64,000 nucleotides of DNA from Dicaeum eximium. Lineage: Eukaryota > Chordata > Aves > Passeriformes > Dicaeidae. Position numbers and translations under genes: made by a program. The notes beneath the pieces are model-generated. The model was not told the origin of the DNA and made no database searches. It saw nothing but the letters and a program-made list of their open reading frames with translations. Shown in pieces: positions 25,873-37,800 of this stretch (positions within the stretch are counted from its first letter, which is position 1; each line of letters starts with the position of its first letter). The stretch spans positions 926,009 through 990,008 of the forward strand of contig VWZP01001727.1 of assembly GCA_013396995.1 (NCBI GenBank). Direction: 5' to 3'.

Positions 25873-28800
25873 ATGGCAGTTGATGAACTTCAAACCATAA
25901 TACAAAGATGCGTAAGTAGTTTTCTTTCCTTAGAAGTAACAAGTGTCAGTAGTGTGAGTTTCTTTTTATATATTATAATTAAAGCCAAAATTACCTCAAA
26001 AGACAAGTCAGCTGTTAGTAGAACTCTTCATGGGGCAGCTAAGTTCAGCCTCCATGCTTCATTGACTTCTCTGTGGTGCTTATCCCAAGATGCTTGGTTA
26101 TTTCTGCTTCTTGGAGAAGGAAGTCTTCTTATACCTAGGAACAAAAGCTGGTTGTAAAAACCACATCTTCCAAACAGAATGCTGTAGTCTAGATTTAGTG
26201 CTATTGAAATACTGCCTTGTCTTCTGTAGTAGCTTGGTAGCTTTTTTAATGTGTGAAAAATGTGTAAACGTTACAATGGTACTACATTTAATTTTGAAAT
26301 GAAAGCATGGATCTTCTTGTTTCTTATTTGACTTTGATAAGTATGGAGTTAAACATTTGTATTTTCTTTCTAGCAAATTCTGGAAGAAGCTGATTTCAAA
26401 GGAGAAGATTTTAATCTGTTTCAGGTAGCAGGTCAGAAATGTTTGGAAGATGGATATGCAGCTCAGTTATTAGAAGTAATTCAAAATGAGAAAAACAAGG
26501 TGAGTTTAAGTTTGCACTACATATTAGTGTTTATTAACATCATTAAATATAAAACTGCTTATTAAGAGGGGAAAGCTGTTTTCCCTGTGGAGCAAGGCTG
26601 TACATGTGAATAGCTGATAAGTTGCCCTGTGTTAAGTGCACATTATTCTGTATTCAGGAGGCTCACAGAAACCCAAGTCATGGTAATCTTAACAAAACCA
26701 TTGATAACTCTTTTGTGAGTGAAGCAAAGAGAAGAGGAAGGAGAAAAGCAAAATTAGGAGGAAGTGACAGTGTCCCACCTCCACAGGACAGGGATGTCAG
26801 ATGGTGTACTGGGTCTGGCCACCATGGAGTTGGCTTTCTTCATGGCTGCCTGCATAGTGCTGTGTTTTAGATTTGTGACCAAAAAGGTGCTGATAATACA
26901 CCAGTGTTTCAACTACTGCTGATTAGTGCTTGTGCAGCATCAAGGCCTTCTCTGTTTCTCACTCTGCTCCAAGTAAGGAGGGAATTTGGGAGGAGACACA
27001 GCTGGGACAGCTGACTCAGAGCAGTGAGATACTCCATACCATACCATGTCGTCCTCAGCAGTAAAGACATGCTGATGGGGATTCATTCTAAAGTAGCTGT
27101 TGTTGGGAGGCTGGCTGGGCATTGGTCTCCTCGTGGGAGTTAATCTGCATCATTCCCCCTGTCATGCCCCGCTGTCTTTGTCTTTCACTTATTACTTTGG
27201 CCTTATGTTTGGAGTTACTCTGTTTTGCTCTTTTGACTCTCACCCTCATCCCACTGAGGGTGGGGCTGAGCAAGCAGCTGAGGGGTGCTTAGTTGCTGTC
27301 AGGGGTCAGCCTACCACAAATGGATATAATAATATTGGCCAGCTGTAAGAGCCTGCTCGTCTGTTGCTAATTTGAAATACTAATGTCTGTGGGCCTTAGG
27401 GTTGCTGCGACAATATACCAAATTGAACAGAGATAAATAGAAAGTTCAGAAAGAAAGTGAAGGGTAGAATATTTTAGCAATGTTGCATGGGGTTCACAAT
27501 CTGTTACATGGGGTTCACAGTCTGGTTTTGAATTTTGTGAGTTTGGAGTAACAGCTGAAAGTCTCAATCCCCTCGTGAATTTGTCCAATTGTTCTTTCAG
27601 CACAACTCCTCTGCTCAGTCCTGTTTTAAATGTATTGTCATAGACATTTAGAAGTATATATTGACATGTCAATAATTAGAAGAAAACTATCCAAAATATG
27701 CAACCGTGTTTATAGTCATGGGGAGAGAATACAATGTGTGTCAAATTATGGTAAAAGATGCTAAATATTCAGTGACAGTGACAGTAATGGTTACATCTAG
27801 GACATTGATCTGTTGTTGCATTTGGTCTTTATATATACAATCTTTTAGAAGGGTTTAGAAGACATCCAATTTTTGTTTATTCTCTGAATATCTGTTTTTT
27901 AGGTTATCATCAAGAATATGGGTTGGAATCTCATTTCTCCTCTTGTTAGATGTATTTTTACGTATAAACAAGAAGATGATAAGCGGGAACACTGCCTGAG
28001 GATACTAGATCAGCTGGCACAGGTATGGTTTTGAAATACATGATTATGATACAACAATGTTAGGGAAGTTCTACACAAAAAGGGGTGCTAGATCATTAAT
28101 CCATGAAGCTAGTACACCAAAGGCCAGTTACACAAACATATTTATGCAATTTGATTCTGACAACATTTGCATAGTGAATCTACATCACTACTTGGATAAG
28201 CTGCTCTTAGTTTAATGTTCCCTCGCCTCAATTTAAAGGTACAGCAAATTCTAAATTCATGGTGCATGTTCAGTGGGTAGGGCTCTTTTTATTATTATGT
28301 TTTCAGCTCATATGAAAGTATACACAGAGGTAGACTCTACAGTAGATGTTAATTGTAGGCATGTACTTACTGTTTCATATTTGTTTTCTTAAATCTTACA
28401 TTGGATGTTCAGATATTCTCTCTTGACATTGGGGAACTTCTGTATTGAAGTTTGCATGTGATTAATTTTTTTGGTTATGACCATGGTTATTTAAAACTAT
28501 GCATTGTTCCTCTCTTGCAGCTCTGCAATCCAAAGGAACTGTTTTTGGGTTTACTTGAGGAGATTGAGCAGACCTCTGGAGAACAAGTGTGTCAAACTGT
28601 CATGTTATTGCTTCAGCCTTTGCAAACAGGTGGGATTCAGTTTATCATGTGATTTCTGGATTAAATTATTTTCTCATTTATTTATCAATTTAGTTTAGCC
28701 TTTGCTGGAATGGTTTCAGAATACATCTGTTCTGACAAGCTTTAGAGTCTATTATATTCTGCAAAATAACACAAGGCATAAATTTCATGCTTATATTGGC

Positions 28801-31800
28801 CTGTTAGAAAAAGATTTTATATGGGACTAATAGCATCAGTTGAAAAAGCAATATCCAGCTATTTTTCATCATTTACAAGAATGTGGTCCTACGACAATTA
28901 TATTTAGAGGTGTAAAGTACTCCTGCTGTTGTTGCAGAAATAGGGAATCACATGGATTTGTGAAATTCTTCATTATTTGACTTTTAAAACATGCAATTAT
29001 ATTTTTTAATAGTATAGAACTCTCCTTTTGATTGAAACATGTTGAATTACATTATTGGTGAGGGGGGAGTGTTATTTTGGCTTGCTTATGAAAATTTAAA
29101 ATGTTGGGTTTGGCCACTCTTTAAGTAGGTAACAAGCAGCAGTTTCTGTTTTGTTATGTGAGATGAAATTAAGGGTTGTGTATCAAGTTGAAGGCTGATT
29201 GTAGCCATCTCCAGGATGTGTTATAGTATTATGTTAGAATTTAACAAGAGAAATATGTGGTTTTTTAGGATAGCCAATCTGTAATTAGTCTGTACTGAGT
29301 CCAGTTAAAGTGCAGAGCCTCTGGTGCTGCTTCCTCAGTCTGGGAGAGTCTCTGTTATTTTTGCCATGGAGTAAAAACCAGAGTCAGTTCTCAGCAGAAA
29401 AGCTGGGCTATTGTCTCTGGTTTTGCCAAGCACAAAAGGGGTCAAGTATTAAATGCATTTTCCATGTCAGATGTGTATCATTTCACTTAGCCCAGTTCTA
29501 GAAAAGCAGATTTTTTTTTTTTTTTTGGTCCTCATCCTGGTGCTGTGGAGAAAGGAAGAACATTGAAATGCATGACAGATTTAATATTTGTTATTTGTAA
29601 ATACATGGCCACATTAACTACAGTATATTAAACTAGGCAAAGATGTTTAGTCTTGCTGGATTTGCTCATGTGATTTCAGGTATCAGTCCCTCTCCTTCCC
29701 TGAAAAGAAAATGTTTTCTAGTCATGTTTTTCTTCATGTTTTCCTCTAATAAGTAAGTAATAACTTAATGTCTCAAAATGCTCTCTCCTCTTTTCCCTTT
29801 TTTTATTTTCTCTCCCGCAGTGATTTTGAAACTTCAGAACAAGAAGGCCTACTCAGTGGGTTTGTCATTGGCCATGATTATGAATCAGCTCACTCCCTTA
29901 CCTGTACCTTATACAAAACAACAAATACAAGAAGATAAACTTGGTCTCTGTCAATGTTGTAATGCAGTGGTGGACTTCGCTAAACCTTTTGTGAATGAAG
30001 TTGTTAAAAACATGGAAAAGTCATCAGAGTACAATGACATGGAACTGAAAGAAGAATTAATAAAATTGTGAGCATTTTATGTCTGTGTTATATATTCCTG
30101 TAACTTAACAAAATGAATAGTAGGCATTTATTATATAGGTAGCAAATAAATAATGTTTGCTAACACTAATATATGCTGCCAACATATATCTAACTAATGT
30201 GGTATTTTGACAAAGAATCCCTAAATAGGTCTTATATATTTATGCTTCCTGTTTAGTAGAGGGAAATGGTACAGACCTATTGCTGCATTGTGAAGCCGAG
30301 CTGGTGTTCTGCTGTTCCTCAAATTTACAGCAGTGGGAATAATCATAGTCTGGAGGTGAAGTCTGAGTAATGCTTCTACAGGAGATGTTGGTGTTTTATT
30401 TTTATTCTCCTTGGAATACCTTGAATAGCAGCAGCTGCTATGAATATAGGCATTATTCTTGGTCATCAATGACGCTGTCATAATCTGTATTTATGACTGT
30501 TGGTGATTTATTCCACCCCTTTCTTTTTCAGCTGTATGAAAAGCCTGCAATACCCATTATTGACAGCTCAGCTTGAACAACTCGAGGGCATTGAAGAACA
30601 TCCTTTTCGGCATTTTGCAACTGAAATTATAGTGAGTGCAGTCGGAATTAATTACAGTGTGTGCAGAGCCAGTGGTCTGGTTCACAATTGCCTGTAACTT
30701 GTTCTAGTGCTCATTTTGATTTCTGTATTGGTTAGTGGGGTGACTTAATGGGCTGGGTAATATATCTTGCCTTTCCTGTTGGGCACAGTCTGAAACCATG
30801 TTTTAAATGCTAATTATTAATTACCTTTTTCTTCTCTTTCTTGATAAACTTCTGTTTATGGCTTTAGGTATTGAGAGCTGAGGCTGAGGTCAGTCACTAA
30901 GTCATGTTTTGACTGTATGACATCTTGCATAATCCTAATTTTCCAAAATGTGCCATCCTGAATGTTGGGTTTGGACAACTCCAGAATAGTGAGCTGACCT
31001 TGATCTCCCCATTTGTCTGTAATATGTACAAGAGGAATTGCACTATGTCCTCAGCCACATGAAGGGTGTGAGGGGGTAACCACTGTAGTATTTCTGATGT
31101 ACAAATGTCAGGTGTTCCTTGTGTTGTGCATCATAGGAAAGAAAGGCCATACAAAGCAAATCTAAATCAGGGCCTGACTTTAGCAGCTAAACATTGTGTT
31201 CCATACTGATTAGTGAGAAAAAACCAAAATACTGAGTATTCTGTGATCTGAAAAACATAGAGATGTTGCAACATAATGTTTTAGTGAATCTATTGTTACT
31301 CATAGCATTGGTGATAAGGGAGCTGAACTAGGAGTTTGCAGATGGTCTTCATTCTCTCTTTTGCTAACTTTTGTGTCCTTGACTTTGCTATCTTAGTAAC
31401 ATTTTTCTAACACTAGTTATTTTTTCCTCCAGAATTTTTTGTGTGTTTGTGCATGTATCACAAATATCACATATTTGTATTAATTTATATATTACAAACA
31501 TAACATTTATAGTAATTTATACAAATGCTGTACAAGAGAATGTAGGTAAATACAGTTAGAGCTCTAAAAATTAATCGGTATACAGTGATTTTAAAGGCAA
31601 CTACAGGAAATCTGGTTTTATTTTTTAGGACATTTTGTGGCATACAGGAGAATTGATACCGTTAGTGATTGTACAGCGTAAAGGTAAAAGTCCACACTGG
31701 GAGGATCAGGAGTTTGCAGACATAGAGCGAAAGAATTCCGCCGATTCTTTGGCATGTCTGTCATATCTGATATTTGTTCAGCATTTTGGTGTTGAATGCT

Positions 31801-34800
31801 TTCCAGTGGTTTTTAGGTAAGAGCTATTCTTTCTTGCTTATTGTTAGTCTGTGTTTTGAAGATTCTTTCTGAGTGGAAGAGAACTTTATTTGTGAATAGT
31901 TATGAATGAAAACTGTCTTTTAAAGTATTAATATAAAGTAGTATTAATTTTATGTCAATATTTATGCATTTATATTTTACATAACTTATGTTATATAAAG
32001 AACATACTTCTGAAGATTAGTCTAGTGTAGTTTAATTTTAGATGAGCTGTCCTTTAAAAGAAACTTATGATTAGTCACGTGCTGAAAATCAATGTGTATT
32101 AATTGTTCATTTACATATCTATAGACAGTTTCCCCTTAAGAGTTCTTAACAGTGATTTGACTCTACAGTTTTTTTGTCTATTTAAAAATCAATCATTTTA
32201 GAAAGAGTTAAATTTTTTAAAAGAATATGAATCCTGTCAAATATATTAATGATGTGCAAATGTATATGGCTTATGCAGTTTAATGTAGCCAGTTTCTTCT
32301 CTTCTAGTCCTTCATACCTTCTGCTGTGCAGTATGACACATATTGAAGTGCTGCTGAAAAGGTGGGGTTTGTGGAATTTGCAGGTCTAGATAGTGGGTGT
32401 GATCTTTTATAGTAATTAATAAAAAATTTTGAAATACAGCTAACTTCTGAGGCGGTTTTATAAACTTGAGCATTCAAATGACAAGTTCCACTACAAGATG
32501 GCTTTTCTTACTAAGAAGCAAAAGTTGTCTAAACATTAATGTATTGTTTTCATCTTGTATTGTGATACCATTTTTAGAAACTTTATCCTGAAAATGTAAA
32601 ATTAGTAGTTTAAACACATGCAGAATTATTAGTGTATACTTACTTGCCCTTGTATAACAATTATTACCAAAGGGGACTATTGTGTAAATATTTATTTGAA
32701 TGTATTCTGACATGATATGCATAATGATTAAAGGTCAGGCTTTCTGAAGGAAACCAAACTTTTCTATATATTGTGATTATTTCACCTTCCATAAGCAGCA
32801 GTGTTACCAAATAGCTTCTAGCACTGCTATGGAAGGCAAGTGTCCTATTCTGACTGCTTACCATTTCATTTCCTTTGGTAATCAGTGTCTCAATACCTGT
32901 GGGAGATGACACTGCTTTTAAGCACATATAAATACTGAGGGGAAAAAAAAAAAATTTTTGACTGTGAAGAGATGAGTCTAATGTTCAATTTCTCATCAGC
33001 AAGATTATTCTAAAAATCTTTGGGAAGAGTAACAAAGATTCTATATTTAAAAAATAGAATGAAAATTGTTGCGGGAGAGGGACAAGTTCTTGTTGACCTC
33101 TGTTCTAATTCTTCTGAAATACCGATTGTCTTTTTAATTAACAACTTAAATCTGATTTTTTTTTCTAGAACAGAAGAATCCGTATTATCTAAAGGACTTG
33201 TAAGTTGTTTATTTAAATTCAATTTTCAATGTTGGAATGTTTTATTTTTTCAGTTTAAGGAATGGTAAAACTTTTGTTTCCCCTTCTAAGAGAGGTAAAA
33301 CTGATAGTTCAGATAATAGTTCCAGAAATATTTTGAGCCTTAATTAAGTATTCTTCAGTCTTACAAATACCTGTATTTATTGAACTTTACAGTCCTGCAT
33401 AAATGTTTAAATTACAGCTTATAATTGTATAATGTTTAAATGGTATCACTTATAATTGCAGCTGCTTGGAACTTGCAATATCAGAATGAGTATTTATGAG
33501 GAAAGGCTGTTTTAGCCATGAAATGTTAAGCTGATAGATTCATGTCCTGTATATGTGCATACTATTGACATATTTCTTTCCTTTTCCCCACCTACAGGAT
33601 CTGTTTGAGAGCTGTTTATTGAGAATGGAAGATAACAGCCTTCTCCATCACTATTTAGAATTCAGAGACTTTATTAATGTACCTGAGGTAATAAGAGGCA
33701 GTGTACAGGAGTCTTCAAAGTTTGACTGGAAATAATACCTAGCTGTCCTCTAGGTGTTTGAGAGAGGACATCTTACTGGACCTTTATACACCTGTGCTGT
33801 TAAATTGAAACCTTCAGTGTCTTGCTATACAGAATTGATTCTTTTCTACTTGCTGTACATGAAGTTTCAGTGACAATTAAAATACACCCAGTGTATGTAC
33901 AGGTCACTGAAGCAGGTGGGGACAGATCTTGGTTGAAAGGTGATGCTTGCTCGTTTTTGTCTCCTCCTTGCCAATCTGCCCATTCAGAATTCTTACCTGG
34001 AAGCAACAGTACCAGAATGGTGTTCTTGCAGATCAGCCCTGGGATTTTGACCACTGAAGCAAGCATGAATTTCTCTGATGAAAATCTTCTATAATTACCT
34101 GGACATTCTCAAGGGTGCTGTGGGGTTTTTTTTGGTTCATTTTTTTAAAGTCTTGAGATTTTAGATTTTAGTCAGTGTGATGTAATGTAATAATGTGTAT
34201 GTAATTATAAATTATATTTCCTTTTTCTGACTGCAGGATTTGGTGAAAGTTATGACCCTTTGTCCCATGGAACATATGGTATGTAAAGTGGCCTACAGAA
34301 TCAGTTGGAGTCTGAATGCTGAATTAAATATTTTAGAAATCATCTGATAAACATCTGTTTTCTTTAGAGAAAGAAGAGTTTAAATATTTTGCAGTTGTTC
34401 ATAGACAAGTTTGATACAGAAGGAAAATACACATTATTCAGGTATGCATTCAAGTTACTGTAGATTGTGTAATATCAGCCCTAGCACACTTAATTACATC
34501 AATACAATGATTTCTGACAGAATTTCCACCTCATAAGCCATATTAATTTTACTTCGTTAATGTTTTGATAAATAATCAATTTCAATTGCCTCATATAAAA
34601 TTAACTGTCTTATGTAAGCCAGTGTTTAAAGGTTCCATTGTCTTACTGTTCTTCTGTGGTAAAACTCCCACTTAGTGAATGTTATCCAAGTTTTGAGCTA
34701 ACTCTGTGGGCAGCTTTAAAGAGATAATATCTTTGTTTTGTTTGTTTGAAGGTGTTTACTGAAGACAAGCAACCATGCTGGTGTGGAAGGATACATTATT

Positions 34801-37800
34801 AAAAATATAAAAGATCAGATTCACTTAGCGTTAACGGTGAGGCTGTTACCAATAAAAACCAAGTTGTCTTCTCAAAATTCTATCAGTAGGATGTTGAGAA
34901 AATGTCTACAACTTAAACTTGGAGTGATGCATTAAAAAAAATCCACTTTGAAAAGACACATAAGATTAGAAAATTTTATTAAAAACATTACTTTGGCTTT
35001 TTCTGTCTATGCATATTTAGGTTATAATTTTAGAGTGTTATTTTTAATTGCACTATCTTATTGTATTTTTCTAAGAAGTTATTACCTTTTCTGTGCTTGA
35101 AAACACATTCTTAAAGTGGAACTACTCAGTATATTGTCTTATCCCCACAGTTCCCAATTTTTAAAATATAATTCAAATATTACAGTCCAGATAGAATTAT
35201 TAATTTTTTCTTTGCTTTTGTGATGATAGTCAGCATTTTGTTATGAGTGCTTTGCAAATGATAAATCCATCAGGAAGAGCTGGGCTAGATCAAAGCCATT
35301 TTAATCTCATATTTTATAATAATTATACCAGAATGTTGGGAAAATTAATTAAAACGAAATGATTAACTTTTTACTATGCAGCTTCAGAGTTCTCTTACTA
35401 CATTTCTTCCATTTCTTTCCTGGCTGTCAAAAAGACAAAAAGTTTTAAAATTATGAAGGGGCTGGTTTGTGTACTTGACTCACAGGTCAATATTAGAAAA
35501 CATTTCTTGCAAGGTTTGATTTTTTTTTTAACTCTTCTATTTTATGGAAGTTACTGTTATAGTATATAAGACCTGAATTTTGCACTCAGCTGAACTCTTT
35601 GTATTTTTTTCCAGAAGGAGTGTGACAACATTTGGTTTACAGGACATCATTTGATCTCCCTTCTAGATTTAGTACTTTCACTACCAGAAGGTGCTGAGAC
35701 TGATCTTCTGCAAAACTCAGACAGGTGGGTTGTAATCACAGTTAAAAGCTTTTGTTCTTTCTTCATTATTAAAAAAGACTTTAAACTACCTTACTACAAT
35801 GATCTATGCTGTCATGTAATTAATGAGGAGACAACATCATTGTATTTTAAGGTTTTGGAACTCGAAATGGAAATGGTCACTTATTTTAACCAGCTCTGCA
35901 TAGAAGAATGTCACAATGCCATTATGTTAATTTTTAACAATAAAAAATGATGTCCTCCTCCATTCCCCAAGCACGTAAGACTTCAGATGTGAAATGACAT
36001 AACTAATGGGTAAAGCATTATTTCCTCAGGAATGTATGGCTTGTCAGCTCACTGCAGAAGCAGTTGGAGGAATAAAAGCAATGTGGTGTGATGTCTAATA
36101 TCATACAGGGGAATCACAATTAGATGCAGCCTATGGTGCAAGGCATCTTTGAGGCAGTTTCACAGATTACTGCTGGGAATCCAGTATCTCATGAGCAGAA
36201 TTACAGATCCACCTGAGCAGTAAATAATTGCATTAAAAAGTAAAAAAAAACAAACCACCTTAAATGTGTCTGAAAAATCTTGTGTATATAGGATAGGTCT
36301 TCCTATATAATAAGTAATATGATGATGCTTGGGCTTGTAAATCAGTGGGGAGATAATGTTCAGATGGAAACATACTTGCTTAAAAAAGCCCAGAAGTATG
36401 ATGTTTAATTGTACTTGTTATGTGGAAAAAACAATAATTAATTTCTGCTCAAAATTATGGCAAGACAAAAGCAAAAACCATTATTTTAAAAAGCACACTC
36501 AAAAGTAAAAATTCAGTACAGTAATAAAGAAGATTGTCACACTGGTTTCAAATCTACTTTGGATATACATATTATAAATTGTGATACTTATTATAAATTC
36601 TATGATAAGGTTCTGTCTCTTGAGAGAACTCTTTCCTTCATAATCACCAGCCTTCTCCAATCTGATGACAGTTTCAATTTTACTTGCAGTGTTGTACGGG
36701 CATCACGACACACTGGTGCTCTAGGTGGAGCTGTACTGCTCCACAGATGGGTGGTTGCTTTTTCTACAAATGGATACTCCTAGCATGTCTGGCTGATGGA
36801 CAATTAAAATTACTATCTATGTTTTTAATTCACAGGATTATGGCATCACTAAATCTGCTGAGATACTTAGTCATTAAGGACTGTGAAAGTGACAATCAAG
36901 TACGTACTATTTGATTTGAGAATGATTGATTAGCTGAGAGGTGGATTCATGTGAACACTGTTATCCTTGATTCAAAAAACGTGGGCTTTGCATTTTTCTT
37001 TGCAATGGTTAGTTCCCCAGAAGTGATGCTTTTGTTAAGCCATTAGGAAATATGTGATATGTTCCTTTGTTTTGATGAAATTGTTTGCATATGTACTGTT
37101 CCTATAAACAAACAAATCCTTTTACTCTGCTTGTTGAACTGTCATCTATGTCCATAACAATAGAGTATGTCACCACAAAATCACATACCCAACAAATATT
37201 CCCAAATGAAAAAACTGTTATTTTTGGTTATTTATTTGCTGGTATCCCTCAAACCGCCAACTGGATTTCATTATAGCAATAATAATAGAATAAGATCATT
37301 TTCTGTTTTCTAAAATACAGAAAAAAATTCTGATCTACTTTTAGACTAATTTGAGATCTAGGAATAAATTTTCTAAGTACCTAATAATTTTACTAATCTA
37401 ATTAGAATAACAGTGAAATAACTTGTTCTGATTGCTGAAGCAGTAATGAAAATAAAAAGCAAAAATAGCTTTCAGTGGGTGCATTTCTAATTTACTATTT
37501 ATATAATTAGTTAATATTAGTAGACTGTATCTGTTTGTCATATTTAAGGGGTGATTACTATTTAAGTACTCATAATGGTCTACTTAGTTATATGTAAATA
37601 CATAGCTTTGTAAGAAAAGGAAGAATTCCTCTTTTATTATTAGTATAAAACTTCATGTAGTAGCACTCAACTGCTCTAACAGTGCTGTCTAGTACCTGGC
37701 AAAAAGAATGTCCGTACAGTTTGAGGAAAAAATAGCATCACATCTTCGGAAGATTGTCCCTTAAATTTAGCCTCTGTCAGTTCTTCTTGACTTCTTCCCT

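Noticed and set aside
25852..26157. 101-codon plus-strand frame starting MPEEHSQMAVDELQ
   Set aside because: Its first ATG lies inside the acceptor region (CATGCCAG). Only the part from 25873 to 25911 is exon; the rest is read-through into the intron after GTAAGT.
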